64,000 nucleotides of DNA from Rossellomorea vietnamensis (GCF_008180415.1 NZ_VTEI01000006.1:199008-263007), one strand, 5' to 3'. Shown: positions 19,170 through 29,140, numbered from the stretch's first letter. Notes: generated by a model not told the origin, from the letters alone. A program made the numbers and translations.

Positions 19170-19840
19170 TAAATTGCCTCCTTAAAGAGGGAAATCGTTT
19201 ATTTTTTCGTTCTAATCATCCATATCTTTGCTATATGAAATACTCTCAACCCCACCAGTAATCCTTGTGGAGTAGAATAGGCGATTCCGTAAGAACAGCT
19301 GCTTGGCTGGAGCGCTCTTGCTTACTTTCCAGTCAATCTTTCTTAAAAAGGCTGTTTTCCCTATATTGCTGGCTTTCGGAAATATCCCAAAAGCCGGACT
19401 ATTCCCCTGATACTAGGTTTTTTTCTCTAAAAGGAAGAGCAGCTCTTTTCTTCCTTCCTTACCATGATCTTCTGTAAATCATGGCGTTATCTTCCGATGC
19501 AAAGTTTACGAAAAGTGTTAATTTCTTTCACTGGAACACTTATGATCCAACAACTTTTGATTCGAGGAAATTATTATGAGTCATTGATAGAGCAAAGGAA
19601 ACGTTTCCATCAGCTCAATCAAAAAGAAACTGATTTTTGGTATTATATCTGTTGCAAAATGTATAACAGTTTGAGAAGAAATGCAACCTTTTTATACATT
19701 TTATACATATTAAGAGGAATTTTTCAAAAAATCAGCTGATTTTATACTATTCTTTTATCCTTCTTCTTGCTTTATAAGCACGCTGCATTATTCTAAGTCA
19801 GGCAGACAGTTATGTAAAGAACTGGCTGCCTTTCTAAAGT
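19170..19840. other. dprA-topA intergenic region
   Basis: This 671-base gap holds one copy of the MITE-like repeat (19349-19518), AT-rich sequence, and a hairpin just after dprA (19799-19833, AGGCAG.CAGTT arms) without a clear T-tract. A 91-codon plus-strand frame at 19464-19739 begins inside the repeat, has no ribosome binding site I would accept and no recognisable family; I do not call it. Confidence 0.6.
19349..19518 (-). repeat. MITE-like dispersed repeat, copy A
   Basis: Copy of the element whose ends read (minus orientation) TTTTCGTAAACTTTGCatc and, at the other end inverted, GTTTTCCCTATATTGCTGGC. The two ends are imperfect inverted repeats. The middle contains the shared AGCTCTTTTCTTCC segment and a Pro/Gly-like GC patch near 19395-19410. 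Confidence 0.7.
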
Positions 19841-20734
19841 TTATATGTTTTTATAAGAATTATACGCGAATTCAGAAACAATGTCTTCAGATGATGTAAT
19901 GAGCTTCGCCCCTTGTTGAATCAGTAAGTTGCTTCCCTCCGAAAGAGATGAATCCATTCTGCCGGGAAGCGCAAAGACATCTCTCCCTTCATTCAAGCTG
20001 TATTCTGCCGTAATCAGCGAACCGCTCTTTCTGCTTGCCTGTGTGACAAGAACTGCTTGAGTCATGCCGCTGATAATTCGATTCCTTAAAGGAAAATGCC
20101 AGCGCTGAGGCATAGTATCCGGGGGATACTCTGAAAGGATCAGCTGATTGGTCTTCATCCATTCTGCCAGTCTTCGGTTTGCAGCAGGATAGATGTGATC
20201 CAGCCCGCCTCCTATTACTGCTATGGTGTCGCCTTTTAATTCTATGGTTTTCCGATGCGCCATCTCGTCTGCTCCTGCAGCCAGGCCGCTGACAATCACA
20301 AAATTTTCTTTCACTAATTGGGGGAGAAGAAAATTTAAAGAAGCAGAAGAATATTCATCGGCTTTCCTGGAACCGACAATGGCAATCTTTTTATCTCTCT
20401 CTAACAAGCTTGATTTTCCTGAAAAGAATAATACCCAGGGCGGATCGTAAATATTCTTCAAAAGGGGAGGATATTTATGATCGAAAACAGTTATAAACCT
20501 AATATTACGATCTTCATATTCTTTCATTTTGGGTAAAGGGTCGAATGAGTGAAATTGCTTGTAGAAAGCGTTAATTTTACTTGCGGAAATGGGGAGGATA
20601 TTACGCAGGTCGGCCGGTGTCAGTTTGTTGATTTCATTAGGAGAAGGTACAGACTTCATAAGAAGGGATATCGACTTCCAGCCTATACTCTCACAATGCT
20701 GAAGGGTAAAAAGAATGTTTCTGTCTATGTTCAT
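19841..20734 (-). CDS. dprA: DNA processing protein DprA (Smf)
   Basis: DprA loads RecA on single-stranded DNA taken up during competence and protects it. The Rossmann-like core is visible: IAIVGSRKADEYS, VSGLAAGADEMAHRK, IAVIGGGLDHIYPAANRRL, and SEYPPDTMPQRWHFPLRNRI. A C-terminal stretch ends GSNLLIQQGAKLI. Length 297 residues is normal for Bacillus. It follows sucD across a terminator, so it is probably transcribed separately. Confidence 0.96.
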   Translation of the reverse strand: MNIDRNILFTLQHCESIGWKSISLLMKSVPSPNEINKLTPADLRNILPISASKINAFYKQFHSFDPLPKMKEYEDRNIRFITVFDHKYPPLLKNIYDPPWVLFFSGKSSLLERDKKIAIVGSRKADEYSSASLNFLLPQLVKENFVIVSGLAAGADEMAHRKTIELKGDTIAVIGGGLDHIYPAANRRLAEWMKTNQLILSEYPPDTMPQRWHFPLRNRIISGMTQAVLVTQASRKSGSLITAEYSLNEGRDVFALPGRMDSSLSEGSNLLIQQGAKLITSSEDIVSEFAYNSYKNI

Positions 20735-20773
20735 TTAAACCTCCTGATTATAATTTTTTTAAATTTTAAAAAG

Positions 20774-20808
20774 GACTGAACAGGATGGTTATATGCATCC
20801 TGTTCAGT
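20774..20808 (-). terminator. Terminator after sucD
   Basis: Perfect 12-base arms, ACTGAACAGGAT and ATCCTGTTCAGT, with a ten-base loop; on the minus strand followed by CCTTTTTAAAATTT. It ends the sucCD transcript. Confidence 0.9.
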
Positions 20809-20823
20809 CGAGTTTCTACTATA

Positions 20824-21726
20824 TTAATGTGTTTTACATTTATCGTAAATGCCTTTATCCCTAAGGACTTTGATAAGTGTCTCACCCATGTCGGACGGTG
20901 TCGGAGCTACTTCGATTCCACACTCATTCATAACACGGATTTTTTCATCTGCCGTACCTTTACCGCCAGAAATGATGGCACCCGCATGGCCCATGCGTTT
21001 TCCTGGAGGTGCTGTACGACCGCCGATAAAGCCGACTACCGGCTTTGTCATATTGGCTTTAACCCACTCGGCTGCTTCTTCCTCTGCAGTACCGCCAATC
21101 TCACCAATCATGATGACAGCAAATGTGTCTTCGTCTTCATTAAAAGCTTTCAACACATCGATGAAATCAGTGCCGTTCACAGGATCACCGCCGATACCTA
21201 CTGCTGTAGACTGCCCTATGCCTTCCTGTGACAGTTGGTGTACAGCTTCATACGTTAATGTACCAGAACGGGAAACAACCCCTACATGCCCTTTTGTATG
21301 GATGTAGCCAGGCATGATCCCGATCTTGCATTCATCCGGAGTGATGACGCCAGGACAGTTAGGACCGACTAGGCGTGTCTTTTTGCCTTCCATGTAGCGT
21401 TTCACTTTCACCATATCAAGCACAGGGATGTGCTCTGTGATACAGATGGCAAGGTCCAATTCAGCATCGACAGCTTCCAGGATCGCATCAGCTGCGAATG
21501 GCGCCGGAACATAGATAACTGAAGCATTTGCGCCAGTTTCTCTTGTTGCTTCCTCGACTGTATTGTATACAGGAACTCCTTCAACTTCGGTTCCGCCTTT
21601 TCCCGGAGTCACACCAGCAACGATCTGCGTACCGTATTCAAGCATTTGCTTTGTATGGAAAAGAGCAGTCGAACCAGTAATACCTTGAACAATAACTTTT
21701 GTATCTTTATTAATAAATACGCTCAT
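20824..21726 (-). CDS. sucD: Succinyl-CoA ligase, alpha subunit
   Basis: Alpha subunit of the TCA-cycle enzyme that converts succinyl-CoA and ADP to succinate, CoA and ATP. The CoA-binding Rossmann motif is [19 protein letters not shown]; the phosphorylated His lies in [15 protein letters not shown]. Three hundred residues, usual length. It follows sucC by 16 bases and is the last gene of a two-gene operon. Confidence 0.98.
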   Translation of the reverse strand: MSVFINKDTKVIVQGITGSTALFHTKQMLEYGTQIVAGVTPGKGGTEVEGVPVYNTVEEATRETGANASVIYVPAPFAADAILEAVDAELDLAICITEHIPVLDMVKVKRYMEGKKTRLVGPNCPGVITPDECKIGIMPGYIHTKGHVGVVSRSGTLTYEAVHQLSQEGIGQSTAVGIGGDPVNGTDFIDVLKAFNEDEDTFAVIMIGEIGGTAEEEAAEWVKANMTKPVVGFIGGRTAPPGKRMGHAGAIISGGKGTADEKIRVMNECGIEVAPTPSDMGETLIKVLRDKGIYDKCKTH

Positions 21727-21742
21727 TAGTCCTCCGCCTTTC

Positions 21743-22903
21743 TTATCCTACTTGCTCAACAATTTTTTGTGCGCCGTCCGCCATAGATTGTGCGGCAATG
21801 ATATTAAGACCTGACTCACTCAGGATTTTCTTACCTAGATCAACGTTCGTTCCTTCAAGACGGACAACCAATGGAACTTTAAGCTCCACTTGTTTAGCCG
21901 CTTCAACGACACCCTCGGCAATAATGTCACACTTCATGATTCCGCCGAAGATATTAACGAATATGCCTTTAACATTTTCGTCAGAAAGGATAATCTTGAA
22001 TGCTTCAGTAACTTTTTCAGCTGTTGCACCGCCCCCAACATCAAGGAAGTTGGCGGGATCTCCGCCGTAATGCTTAACGATATCCATTGTTGCCATCGCT
22101 AAGCCTGCACCATTAACCATGCAGCCAATATTTCCGTCAAGGGAAATGTAGCTCAAATCATATTTGGAAGCTTCGATTTCTTTTTGATCTTCTTCTTCAA
22201 GGTCACGAAGTTCCAGGACATTTTTCTGGCGGTACAGTGCATTAGCATCAAAGTTGAACTTTGCATCCAATGCCATTACATTGCCATCACCTGTTACAAC
22301 CAAAGGATTGATTTCAACGATGGAAGCATCTTTTTGGATATAAACATTATATAGGCCCAGCATGAACTTAGCCGCTTTATTGACAAGCTCTTTCGGGATA
22401 TTGATATTGAATGCGATCCGGCGTGCCTGGAATCCAGTCAGGCCGACTACAGGATCAATATATTCTTTGAAGATCTTCTCAGGAGTAGCTTCAGCCACTT
22501 CTTCGATTTCTGTTCCTCCTTCTTCAGAAGCCATCAAGACCACTTGGGAAGTTGCTCTGTCCAGTACAAGACCGACATAATACTCCTTCTTGATGTCGCA
22601 GCCTTCCTCTACAAGTAAGCGCTTAACTTCCTTGCCTTCCGGGCCTGTTTGGTGGGTTACCAACGTTTTCCCCAGCAGTTCTTCTGCGTATGTACGTACT
22701 TCGTCAATACTCTTTGCGATTTTAACTCCGCCCGCTTTTCCACGGCCGCCTGCATGAATTTGTGCTTTCACAACATAAACGCTTGAATTCAATGTTTTCG
22801 CTGCTTCCACCGCTTCATCCGGAGTAAAAGCCACTTGACCATTAGGTACGGGTACCCCATTATTTCTGAGGATTTCTTTACCTTGATATTCATGGATATT
22901 CAT
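21743..22903 (-). CDS. sucC: Succinyl-CoA ligase, beta subunit
   Basis: ATP-grasp beta subunit that activates succinate. The N-terminus [20 protein letters not shown] and the motif [14 protein letters not shown] are diagnostic, as is [14 protein letters not shown] near residue 265. I chose the ATG at 22903, seven bases after AGGAGG; an in-frame upstream codon at 22921 would place the ribosome binding site inside the gene. 386 residues, as expected. Confidence 0.97.
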   Translation of the reverse strand: MNIHEYQGKEILRNNGVPVPNGQVAFTPDEAVEAAKTLNSSVYVVKAQIHAGGRGKAGGVKIAKSIDEVRTYAEELLGKTLVTHQTGPEGKEVKRLLVEEGCDIKKEYYVGLVLDRATSQVVLMASEEGGTEIEEVAEATPEKIFKEYIDPVVGLTGFQARRIAFNINIPKELVNKAAKFMLGLYNVYIQKDASIVEINPLVVTGDGNVMALDAKFNFDANALYRQKNVLELRDLEEEDQKEIEASKYDLSYISLDGNIGCMVNGAGLAMATMDIVKHYGGDPANFLDVGGGATAEKVTEAFKIILSDENVKGIFVNIFGGIMKCDIIAEGVVEAAKQVELKVPLVVRLEGTNVDLGKKILSESGLNIIAAQSMADGAQKIVEQVG

Positions 22904-23326
22904 TTTCCATCCTCCTATCAAACTCTTTCAAAAATAGACTGCGCTTTCATTGTATAAAATGAAAGATTAGATGTCTACATATATGCACAAAATATTATAT
23001 TAATTTTAAAATTCAGAAATATGAAGAGAGAAAAAGGGTACTGTTTTTTGATTTTATTAAATGAAAACGTTATCTTAAAAAAACAATCTTAGGAAATTTT
23101 TCCGGTACACTTTTCAAATTACAACCCTTTTTTCGTATAGACTTGAGACGGGCACTCCCTGGCCAATTCTCTACATAATACATAGTAAAATGAAAAGAAA
23201 ACCTTCCAAATGCTTTGTAGAAATCTTCTTGCTTTTTTACAAGGCTGTACTCAAATAAATTGCTGCTTTCAGAATAATTCCAAGGGTGGGGTTGAGTGAT
23301 TCACACCTATTAACAATGTCTATTGA

Positions 23327-23898
23327 TTTCCACTCCAGGTGCGTGACTCCCCGGGGCGTGCGGTGAGCCTCCTCGGCTTCATAAAAAGCGGAAGCGGCCG
23401 TTCAGCGACGTACAGATTTTAGGGCTCTCGCATGAGATAAAGGAAACACAACGAACGTAGTGAGTTGATGTTGACTTATCGCAAGGAGGAGGCAGGGAAG
23501 TACGCTAGCCGCCTTAGGCCATGCAGCTAGATTAGCAAGGAGAGAGACCGAAATCTGCTAGTCGCTGGCCGCTGAAGCTAGATTCGCCTGTATATAAAGT
23601 GGAAGCGCCCCGATCAGGCCCGACAGGCAAATGTTCCGAAGAGAAAAAAAGGCGAACTTTCCTTTTATTCTCTTCGGGTTATTTGACCCCGAGGGACTGG
23701 GCGCTGCAACTGGATTAGGGGTCTCACCTGTCTTCAAAAGTGGAAGCACCTTGATCAGCCCCGACAGGCAAATGTTCTCAAGAGAAAAAAAGGCGGTCTT
23801 CCTTTTTATCTCTTGGGGTTATTTGACCCCGAGGGGCTGGGTGCTGGAACTAGACGCACGCTAGTCCCGCAGGAGGTCACGCCCCTTCCGTTCCAATC
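23327..23898 (+). repeat. GC-rich modular palindromic repeat cluster
   Basis: Starts with a GATTTCCACTCCAGGTGCG module (23328) similar to the one at 40157, and ends with CTAGTCCCGCAGGAGGTC followed by CCTTCCGTTCCAAT (to 23898). Between them lie a structured insert (23393-23573) and two long hairpin modules (about 23598-23735 and 23735-23855) of the GTGGAAGCGCC ... GGCGCTGG type. The family is common to this and other Bacillaceae genomes in my recollection; function unknown. Confidence 0.75.
23393..23573. repeat. Long-stem structured element inserted in the GC-rich repeat
   Basis: Three successive helices pair across 180 bases: AGCGGCC (23393) with GGCCGCT (23567), CAGCGAC (23403) with GTCGCTG (23561), and CAGATTT (23413) with AAATCTG (23551). 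The interior is AG-rich and contains further complementarity (GATAA with TTATC). No open frame is convincing. It could be a mobile palindromic repeat or an RNA. Confidence 0.6.
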
Positions 23899-23956
23899 AA
23901 ATCATTGCTAGACTTTTTATAACGTACAACTCTCCTTCTTCCTAATATTAGGATTG

Positions 23957-24145
23957 AAAGTGTATAGGAAATTGTGCAACCAATTTTGAACAACAAAAAG
24001 TTCTGTCATTTGCTATTTAGGGTACTTTTTGTATTACCTATTGAACAGATTTACCAGCAAGGATATCCTTAAATCAACAAAAAAGGAGTGTCAATATTAA
24101 TGCGATTTGACACTCCTTTTGATGTGTAATTAATAATTTTGTACT
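23957..24145 (+). repeat. Dispersed repeat family 2, copy 1
   Basis: Shares with 34210-34408 (opposite strand) the core TTCTGTCATTTGCTATTTA, then GGTACTTTTTGTATTACC, then an AAGGAGTGTCAA ... TTGACACTCCTTTT hairpin and GTGTAATT. The hairpin followed by TTTT looks like an intrinsic terminator in the plus direction. Confidence 0.7.
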
Positions 24146-24169
24146 CGAAAACCGAACCCCTTATTGTAA

Positions 24170-24254
24170 AAGTCTCTTTTCTTTCTTATGCTGTTATCTT
24201 ACGAAATTCATATTAAACAGCAGCAAAGTTTACGAAAAGAGCCTTTTACAAACC
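24170..24254 (-). repeat. MITE-like repeat, half copy
   Basis: Contains one end only (CAGCAAAGTTTACGAAAAGA, 24221-24240 region) plus part of the interior (TCTCTTTTCTTTCTTATG). It abuts repeat family 2 copy 1. Confidence 0.55.
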
Positions 24255-24377
24255 CTTTTCACAAGGCATAGGTGTTCATCAGGAATAGCCGCAAATTCTT
24301 TGAAAGCAGCCATTCGCCCACCTATATTGTTGCCTTTTTAATAGGTTCATAACAAAAGCTGAAGCCACCCTTCCGCT

Positions 24378-24662
24378 TCAGCTTCTTCCCGCTTCCTTAT
24401 CGACTCTGTACAAAAAGGCAAACACTTCTGCCACTGCCTGATAGAGTTCCTCAGGTATCGATTCATTGATATCCAGGCTGCCGAGCAATTCGACAAGAGC
24501 AGGGTCCTCCTGCACCGGTATGTTATTCTGCCTGGCCCTTTCAAGGATATTATCCGCTATCAATCCTTTTCCCTTCGCAATGACTTTGGGAGCTTGCTGC
24601 CTGTCTGCTTCATATTGAAGCGCCACAGCTTGCTTCCTCTTATTCTCATTATTCTTTTTCAT
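24378..24662 (-). CDS. ylqH: FlhB-like C-terminal domain protein (YlqH)
   Basis: A 94-residue cytoplasmic protein resembling the C-terminal domain of the flagellar export switch FlhB, as does YlqH of B. subtilis. The family core is seen in AVALQYEADRQQAPKVIAKG followed by IADNILERARQNNIPVQEDP and AVAEVFAFLYRVDKEAG. The NPTH autocleavage motif of FlhB is absent. Its ATG overlaps the ylqG stop (ATGA, 24659-24662). Role unknown; coupling to a FliK-like partner suggests a function related to export specificity. Confidence 0.85.
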   Translation of the reverse strand: MKKNNENKRKQAVALQYEADRQQAPKVIAKGKGLIADNILERARQNNIPVQEDPALVELLGSLDINESIPEELYQAVAEVFAFLYRVDKEAGRS

Positions 24663-26488
24663 ACTTTTAAATCCACCCCCGCATAAGGAACTTCTCCCGC
24701 CAACCCTCGATATTTTTCCTTCGCTGGTACAGCGGCAGTACCAGATTCCTTAAAATGGACGGATGACAACTTGTAGCCGAGTAATTCAAGGCCCTCCTTC
24801 ATATTCATTGAAAAAGGAGCCGATAATTCTTTTAACCCGGGAGTATCATTGTATATGTTCAAGGCAATGACCCTGTTCTGGACTGTCATATCGACAATGA
24901 CTTCTTTGATGCTTTCCAGTTCAAGATAGAATAATACACGACAATATTCGGAATCGATTTTCCCGCTTTCCGTTTTCCTTCCAGTCCACTGCATAGTCAA
25001 GTCAGTTCTTTGGTTCATCCATGATAGCGGAAGCTGGTAAACGACGTGTTGAAGCGGTCCGCTTTCCCCAGACAAGGCAGCTTGGCCATTCAGCTTATAT
25101 AGAAGCCTTTCAGCAGACTCTCTCGCCTCCCCATGAGGAAGCTCCTTTAATAGGGCTATCAATGACGGTTTCAGAGAGTCTTGCATGGACCGGTCTCCAG
25201 GAGCTCCTCCTGCAAGCCTGGCCTCTTGATTCAGTCCTAGCTTTGAAATAAGATCCTTAATAATATCCGGCAGGTTTTCTTTATGAACCTTAGCAGCATT
25301 GCCTTCATCAAAAGCTACGATCTCTTGAAGCAGTCTCAACGCTTGCTGCTCCGGTCCGCGATTATCACGCAGGCTGCCTATCATTCTGGAAAAGCTGATT
25401 AGTGCTTGCTGCTCTTTTCTTGAATGGATACCATACATCAGGTTGAATTTACCTGTTTTTGTCAATTGAGGGATTGTTTCTACATGGGAAAGCAATGATT
25501 CAGCCCGCCTTATTATTTCTGCTGCCCCCTTGATTATTTCCTGAGACGAAGTTTCACTTGATTTCAAGATATCCAAGGCAGTTTGGACATCTTTGAGAAG
25601 GAGATGGGGCTTTTCAGCGGATATCTCCACTTTTGCTAGAAGTTCAGCCAAAACGGTCATCTTATCTTTCAACAAGGCTGTCCCATTATTTCCGATAAAA
25701 GATTTTATTTCTCCCAGAGAACTTTCTGGAGGCTCAATCCCCATCAATTGAAGGAGGTTCTGCGCTGGTGCACGACGGCTTGGCTCTCCAGCATTATCCA
25801 CCGCTAAACCCGAGGCGTAGTTGACAACTTTTTGAAAAAGGTGATTGGTTTCGGATTCTTTTACCCCTGCAAGAATTTTTAAGATCCCCTTGTTTTCCGT
25901 TGATAAAGAAGTGCTATTCTGTAAAGCGGTTTCCAGCCTGTCCAACAGATCTGTTACGGACTCCATATTTCGTCCATATAGGTAAGAAAAGTATAGCGGC
26001 CTAGTAATGGTCAAATTTGCATCCTTCAGTCTCAAAAGAGTTTGGATACCCTCCTGCTTGTCCGGCGTATCGGTGAGTACCTCACCCATCCTGAGCAGCT
26101 CTCCTTTTGTGAAAGGCATAGAATTCCTCACCATGAGGGCAACTAACTCCTTAATATTTCCTCCTTTTGGAAGCTGAAGATCGCTCATGAACTTCTCGAC
26201 AACATCGGACAATGAGCCCTTACCTTCACTCTGGAGAGATGATATTACCCTCAATTTCAGAATTCCTTCATCCGCAAGCTCCGCTTGAAAGAAATAATGA
26301 TTTCCCGCAATCAAGGGGGCTTCCAATTTAGCAATGGTTTTTTGTCCCTTGTAATTGACTTCAGCCATCCCTTCTGGCAGCAGCTTATTGACTTTTGCAT
26401 AAAAAACCTGTCCATCAATCAATTTGGGTGGATAAGGAGATTTATTCAATTTTTGAAATGTAGCACTTTGTATACTGCGTTCCAGCAT
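24659..26488 (-). CDS. ylqG: FliK-like protein YlqG
   Basis: A 609-residue soluble protein. The C-terminal 100 residues resemble the FliK hook-length control domain (YLELESIKEVIVDMTVQNRV, IALNIYNDTPGL, FSMNMKEGLELLGYKL); the remainder is helical and variable. B. subtilis has an equivalent ylqG-ylqH pair outside the flagellar operon at the same locus. It starts at an ATG with AAGGTG five bases upstream and lies 13 bases after rnhB. Function not known; I infer a paralogous relation to FliK/FlhB. Confidence 0.8.
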   Translation of the reverse strand: MLERSIQSATFQKLNKSPYPPKLIDGQVFYAKVNKLLPEGMAEVNYKGQKTIAKLEAPLIAGNHYFFQAELADEGILKLRVISSLQSEGKGSLSDVVEKFMSDLQLPKGGNIKELVALMVRNSMPFTKGELLRMGEVLTDTPDKQEGIQTLLRLKDANLTITRPLYFSYLYGRNMESVTDLLDRLETALQNSTSLSTENKGILKILAGVKESETNHLFQKVVNYASGLAVDNAGEPSRRAPAQNLLQLMGIEPPESSLGEIKSFIGNNGTALLKDKMTVLAELLAKVEISAEKPHLLLKDVQTALDILKSSETSSQEIIKGAAEIIRRAESLLSHVETIPQLTKTGKFNLMYGIHSRKEQQALISFSRMIGSLRDNRGPEQQALRLLQEIVAFDEGNAAKVHKENLPDIIKDLISKLGLNQEARLAGGAPGDRSMQDSLKPSLIALLKELPHGEARESAERLLYKLNGQAALSGESGPLQHVVYQLPLSWMNQRTDLTMQWTGRKTESGKIDSEYCRVLFYLELESIKEVIVDMTVQNRVIALNIYNDTPGLKELSAPFSMNMKEGLELLGYKLSSVHFKESGTAAVPAKEKYRGLAGEVPYAGVDLKV

Positions 26489-26501
26489 GAATACACCTTC
26501 T

Positions 26502-27278
26502 TTATTTCAACATAAGTTCTTTTACCGGCGCAAAGGAGCTGCGATGAATCGGACATGGACCATACTGCTTCAAACCTTCCAAGTGCTCCTTAGTTCCATA
26601 ACCCATATTTTTCTGAAACCCATATCCCGGGTAGTCTTGGGCATACTCTTCCATCAGCCTGTCTCTCGTCACTTTAGCGACAATAGATGCAGCGGCAATT
26701 GAAATACTCCGGGCGTCTCCTTTAATCAAAGAGATTTCAGGAAAAGGTGTCCCCAATTCCATCGCATCAATTAACAAATGGTCAGGATATACACCGAGTC
26801 CATTAACGGCTGTGATCATGGCTTTCTTAGAAGCTTGATAGATATTCAGCCTGTCGATCTCCTCTGCAGAAATAATCCCTGTACCCCAGGCAATCGCTTT
26901 ATCTGTAATAAGCTCATAAAATGTCTCTCTCTGTTTTTCTGACAGTTTTTTTGAATCATTGATGCCGAGCAGGCAAATATCCTGAGGCAGGATGACAGCA
27001 GCCGCAACAACCGGTCCGGCCAATGGCCCTCTTCCTACCTCATCTATACCCGCGATAAACCGGAAACCCTGATGCTTTAATTCGTTTTCGAAAGAGCTCA
27101 TTCGGACGAATTCCTCTCGCAAAGCCGTCTCTTGTTCCCGTTCGCTGTACCATTTTGAAATGAGTTTCTGGATTCCTTTTCTTTCATCCTTTTTAAAGGT
27201 CTGAAAAAGCTCATCCTTCTCTTCTTGAATATCCTTGATAATTCTAGCTGCTTCAGAAATTGTATACTGTTTGGGCAT
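26502..27278 (-). CDS. rnhB: Ribonuclease HII
   Basis: Cleaves RNA in RNA:DNA hybrids and at single ribonucleotides in DNA. Catalytic acidic residues are in AGIDEVGRGPLAGPVVAAAV and LLIDAMELGTP. An N-terminal helical extension of about 70 residues, as in Bacillus RnhB, precedes the core. 258 residues. It is separated from rbgA by a terminator at 27340-27382. Confidence 0.97.
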   Translation of the reverse strand: MPKQYTISEAARIIKDIQEEKDELFQTFKKDERKGIQKLISKWYSEREQETALREEFVRMSSFENELKHQGFRFIAGIDEVGRGPLAGPVVAAAVILPQDICLLGINDSKKLSEKQRETFYELITDKAIAWGTGIISAEEIDRLNIYQASKKAMITAVNGLGVYPDHLLIDAMELGTPFPEISLIKGDARSISIAAASIVAKVTRDRLMEEYAQDYPGYGFQKNMGYGTKEHLEGLKQYGPCPIHRSSFAPVKELMLK

Positions 27279-27339
27279 AAGCGCTCTCCTATTTACTATG
27301 TATGTTCATTCTTTTTATCGGCAGATTCACCAAAAAATA

Positions 27340-27382
27340 AAGCTGACTCTATAAGGACGAAATACGCCTTTTGAATCAGCTT
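27340..27382 (-). terminator. Terminator after rbgA
   Basis: Arms AAGCTGA.TC..AAGG and CCTT..GA.TCAGCTT with a ten-base loop. Both strands have T-rich sequence after it. Confidence 0.75.
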
Positions 27383-27387
27383 TTTCT

Positions 27388-28257
27388 CTATTCTTGTTCT
27401 GCTTCAGTAAACTCTCCAGGGATATCGAATGTAATCTTACCCAGGCGTTCACTTCTGATATCACGGACAATCAGGTCAGAAGTCTTGTCGTAGTCCACTC
27501 CGCCTCCAGCAATCAAGCACCCTCTCTGGACACCGATTTTATCAAACACTTCCACAATTTCCTCTGGAAATACTTCAATGCCATAGCGCTCTTCCAATCT
27601 GTTTGGATAATGCTTTTCCAAATAGCGCAATCCATATACAGCAATATCCTGCAAGTTGAGAATTGTGTCTTTGATTGCACCGGTTAAAGCCAGCTTGTAG
27701 CCTACTTCCTGATCTTCAAACTTCGGCCATAGTATACCTGGTGTATCAAGAAGCTCCATTTCCTTGCCGACCTTTATCCACTGCTGTGCTTTTGTTACAC
27801 CTGGTGTATTGCCGGTCTTGGCGATATTCTTCTTAGCGAGCCTGTTGATCAATGTGGATTTTCCGACATTAGGTATACCTACAATCATCGCCCTTATCGC
27901 CCTCGGTTTCATCCCTCTTGATTTCATCCGGTCGAATTTTTCTCTCAAAATTTCTTTTGAAGCTCTTACGATGTCACCTAAACCAGTTCCGCCTTGGGCA
28001 TTCACTGCCAGCGCCTTGATGCCCCTGTCAGCGAAATACCTTATCCACTGATCTGTAAGTGCCCTGTCTGCCATGTCCGCCTTGTTTAAAAGGACAAGAC
28101 GGGGCTTATGCTGTACCACTTCGTCAATCATTGGGTTCCTGGAAGAAATCGGAATGCGGGCATCGACAAGTTCAATGATGATATCAACGAGCTTCAACTT
28201 CTCGGTTACCTGTCTCCTTGCCTTCGCCATATGTCCCGGAAACCATTGAATGGTCAT
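27388..28257 (-). CDS. rbgA: Ribosome biogenesis GTPase RbgA (YlqF)
   Basis: Essential GTPase for late 50S subunit assembly. It shows the circularly permuted order: the G4 motif LLNKADMAD comes before G1 [14 protein letters not shown] and G3 [10 protein letters not shown]. The N-terminus [16 protein letters not shown] is highly conserved. 289 residues. A GGAGGTGATAAT site precedes the ATG. It follows lepB. Confidence 0.97.
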   Translation of the reverse strand: MTIQWFPGHMAKARRQVTEKLKLVDIIIELVDARIPISSRNPMIDEVVQHKPRLVLLNKADMADRALTDQWIRYFADRGIKALAVNAQGGTGLGDIVRASKEILREKFDRMKSRGMKPRAIRAMIVGIPNVGKSTLINRLAKKNIAKTGNTPGVTKAQQWIKVGKEMELLDTPGILWPKFEDQEVGYKLALTGAIKDTILNLQDIAVYGLRYLEKHYPNRLEERYGIEVFPEEIVEVFDKIGVQRGCLIAGGGVDYDKTSDLIVRDIRSERLGKITFDIPGEFTEAEQE

Positions 28258-28291
28258 ATTATCACCTCCAATAAAATCTGTTTCTATCTTC

Positions 28292-28843
28292 TTACTTTAT
28301 AACTTCTATATCTTTAATCGGCCAATAGATGACATTAGTACTGCCAATGACTTCATCCACTTCCACTGCGCCTATGTGGCGGCTGTCCTTACTGAAACGG
28401 CGGTTATCCCCCATGACAAAGAGGGTGTTTTCCGGAACTGTTTCCCGGCCGATTTTTTCTGCTAACGTAAAGTCTTCAGTCAACAGTCCATCATCGATCT
28501 GTTCCTTATATTCTTCCAAATAAGGTTCGTCATATGCTTCTCCGTTAACATAAAGTACATCGTCTTTATATTCGACAGTGTCTCCAGGAAGCCCGATTAC
28601 ACGCTTGATATAATCTTTTTGTTCCGGTGCATGAAAAACGATTATATCAAAACGATCCGGTTCTCCAACGCTATAACTTAACTTATTAACAATCATCCTG
28701 TCTCCATTATGTAATGTCGGCATCATCGATAAACCGTCAACCACGATCGGCGTAAATAAAAAGTAACGGATCAGCGCAGCCAGTCCGACAGCAATCAATA
28801 ATGCTTTGGTCCATTCCCACAGTTCATTCTTCTGCTTTGCCAC
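28292..28843 (-). CDS. lepB: Type I signal peptidase
   Basis: Membrane-bound Ser/Lys protease that removes signal peptides. One N-terminal transmembrane helix ([20 protein letters not shown]) is followed by the nucleophile Ser in [14 protein letters not shown] and the general-base Lys in [12 protein letters not shown]; box E is [17 protein letters not shown] chose the GTG at 28843, about six bases after GGAGGGG, giving 183 residues as in other bacilli; an ATG at 28882 would add 13 residues without a good site. Position between rplS and rbgA is common in bacilli outside the B. subtilis group. Confidence 0.92.
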   Translation of the reverse strand: MAKQKNELWEWTKALLIAVGLAALIRYFLFTPIVVDGLSMMPTLHNGDRMIVNKLSYSVGEPDRFDIIVFHAPEQKDYIKRVIGLPGDTVEYKDDVLYVNGEAYDEPYLEEYKEQIDDGLLTEDFTLAEKIGRETVPENTLFVMGDNRRFSKDSRHIGAVEVDEVIGSTNVIYWPIKDIEVIK

Positions 28844-29103
28844 CAGGTTCCCCTCCTGTGCCTCAAATTTTCCCATAGTCATATTCTACAAAAAGCAGAC
28901 ACGGTTTACATCTGATATACTTTAAACTAGATCATAGTATGTAATGTTGTATTAATTTAAGAAAAGAGCACTCAATAAGATTAAATAGACTTGTTCCTGC
29001 TGAAAGCATGTAATCCGCCTGGATGGACGCTTGATCATATCCGCAGACCTTTGCTAACGGAAGTAACTGAAAAGCTGTTTAATAAACTGAAAAATAAACT
29101 GAA

Positions 29104-29129
29104 AAAGGAGCTTGTCTCCAAGCTCCTTT
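29104..29129 (-). terminator. Terminator after rplS
   Basis: Perfect 11-base arms AAAGGAGCTTG and CAAGCTCCTTT around a four-base loop, followed on the minus strand by a T-run. It closes the rplS end of the trmD-rplS transcript. Confidence 0.92.
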
Positions 29130-29140
29130 CCATCTTAAAA

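Larger units (their letters stand above)
22904..24377. other. Long repeat-rich intergenic region between sucC and ylqH
   Basis: Nearly 1.5 kb without a supported gene. From left to right it holds the AT-rich sucC upstream region (to about 23220), a GC-rich modular repeat (from 23327) interrupted by a long-stem element (23393-23573), two further hairpin modules (23598-23898), repeat family 2 copy 1 (about 23957-24145), and a half copy of the MITE-like repeat (24170-24254). Short open frames here are translations of the repeats. Confidence 0.75.

Noticed and set aside
19464..19739. A 91-codon plus-strand frame between topA and dprA
   Set aside because: It starts inside a repeat copy and has no family resemblance or credible start signal.
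23558..23864. Short frames in the repeat region (also at 48615-48821 and 52718-52921)
   Set aside because: They translate shared repeat modules, so the apparent protein similarity among them is a by-product of DNA repetition.
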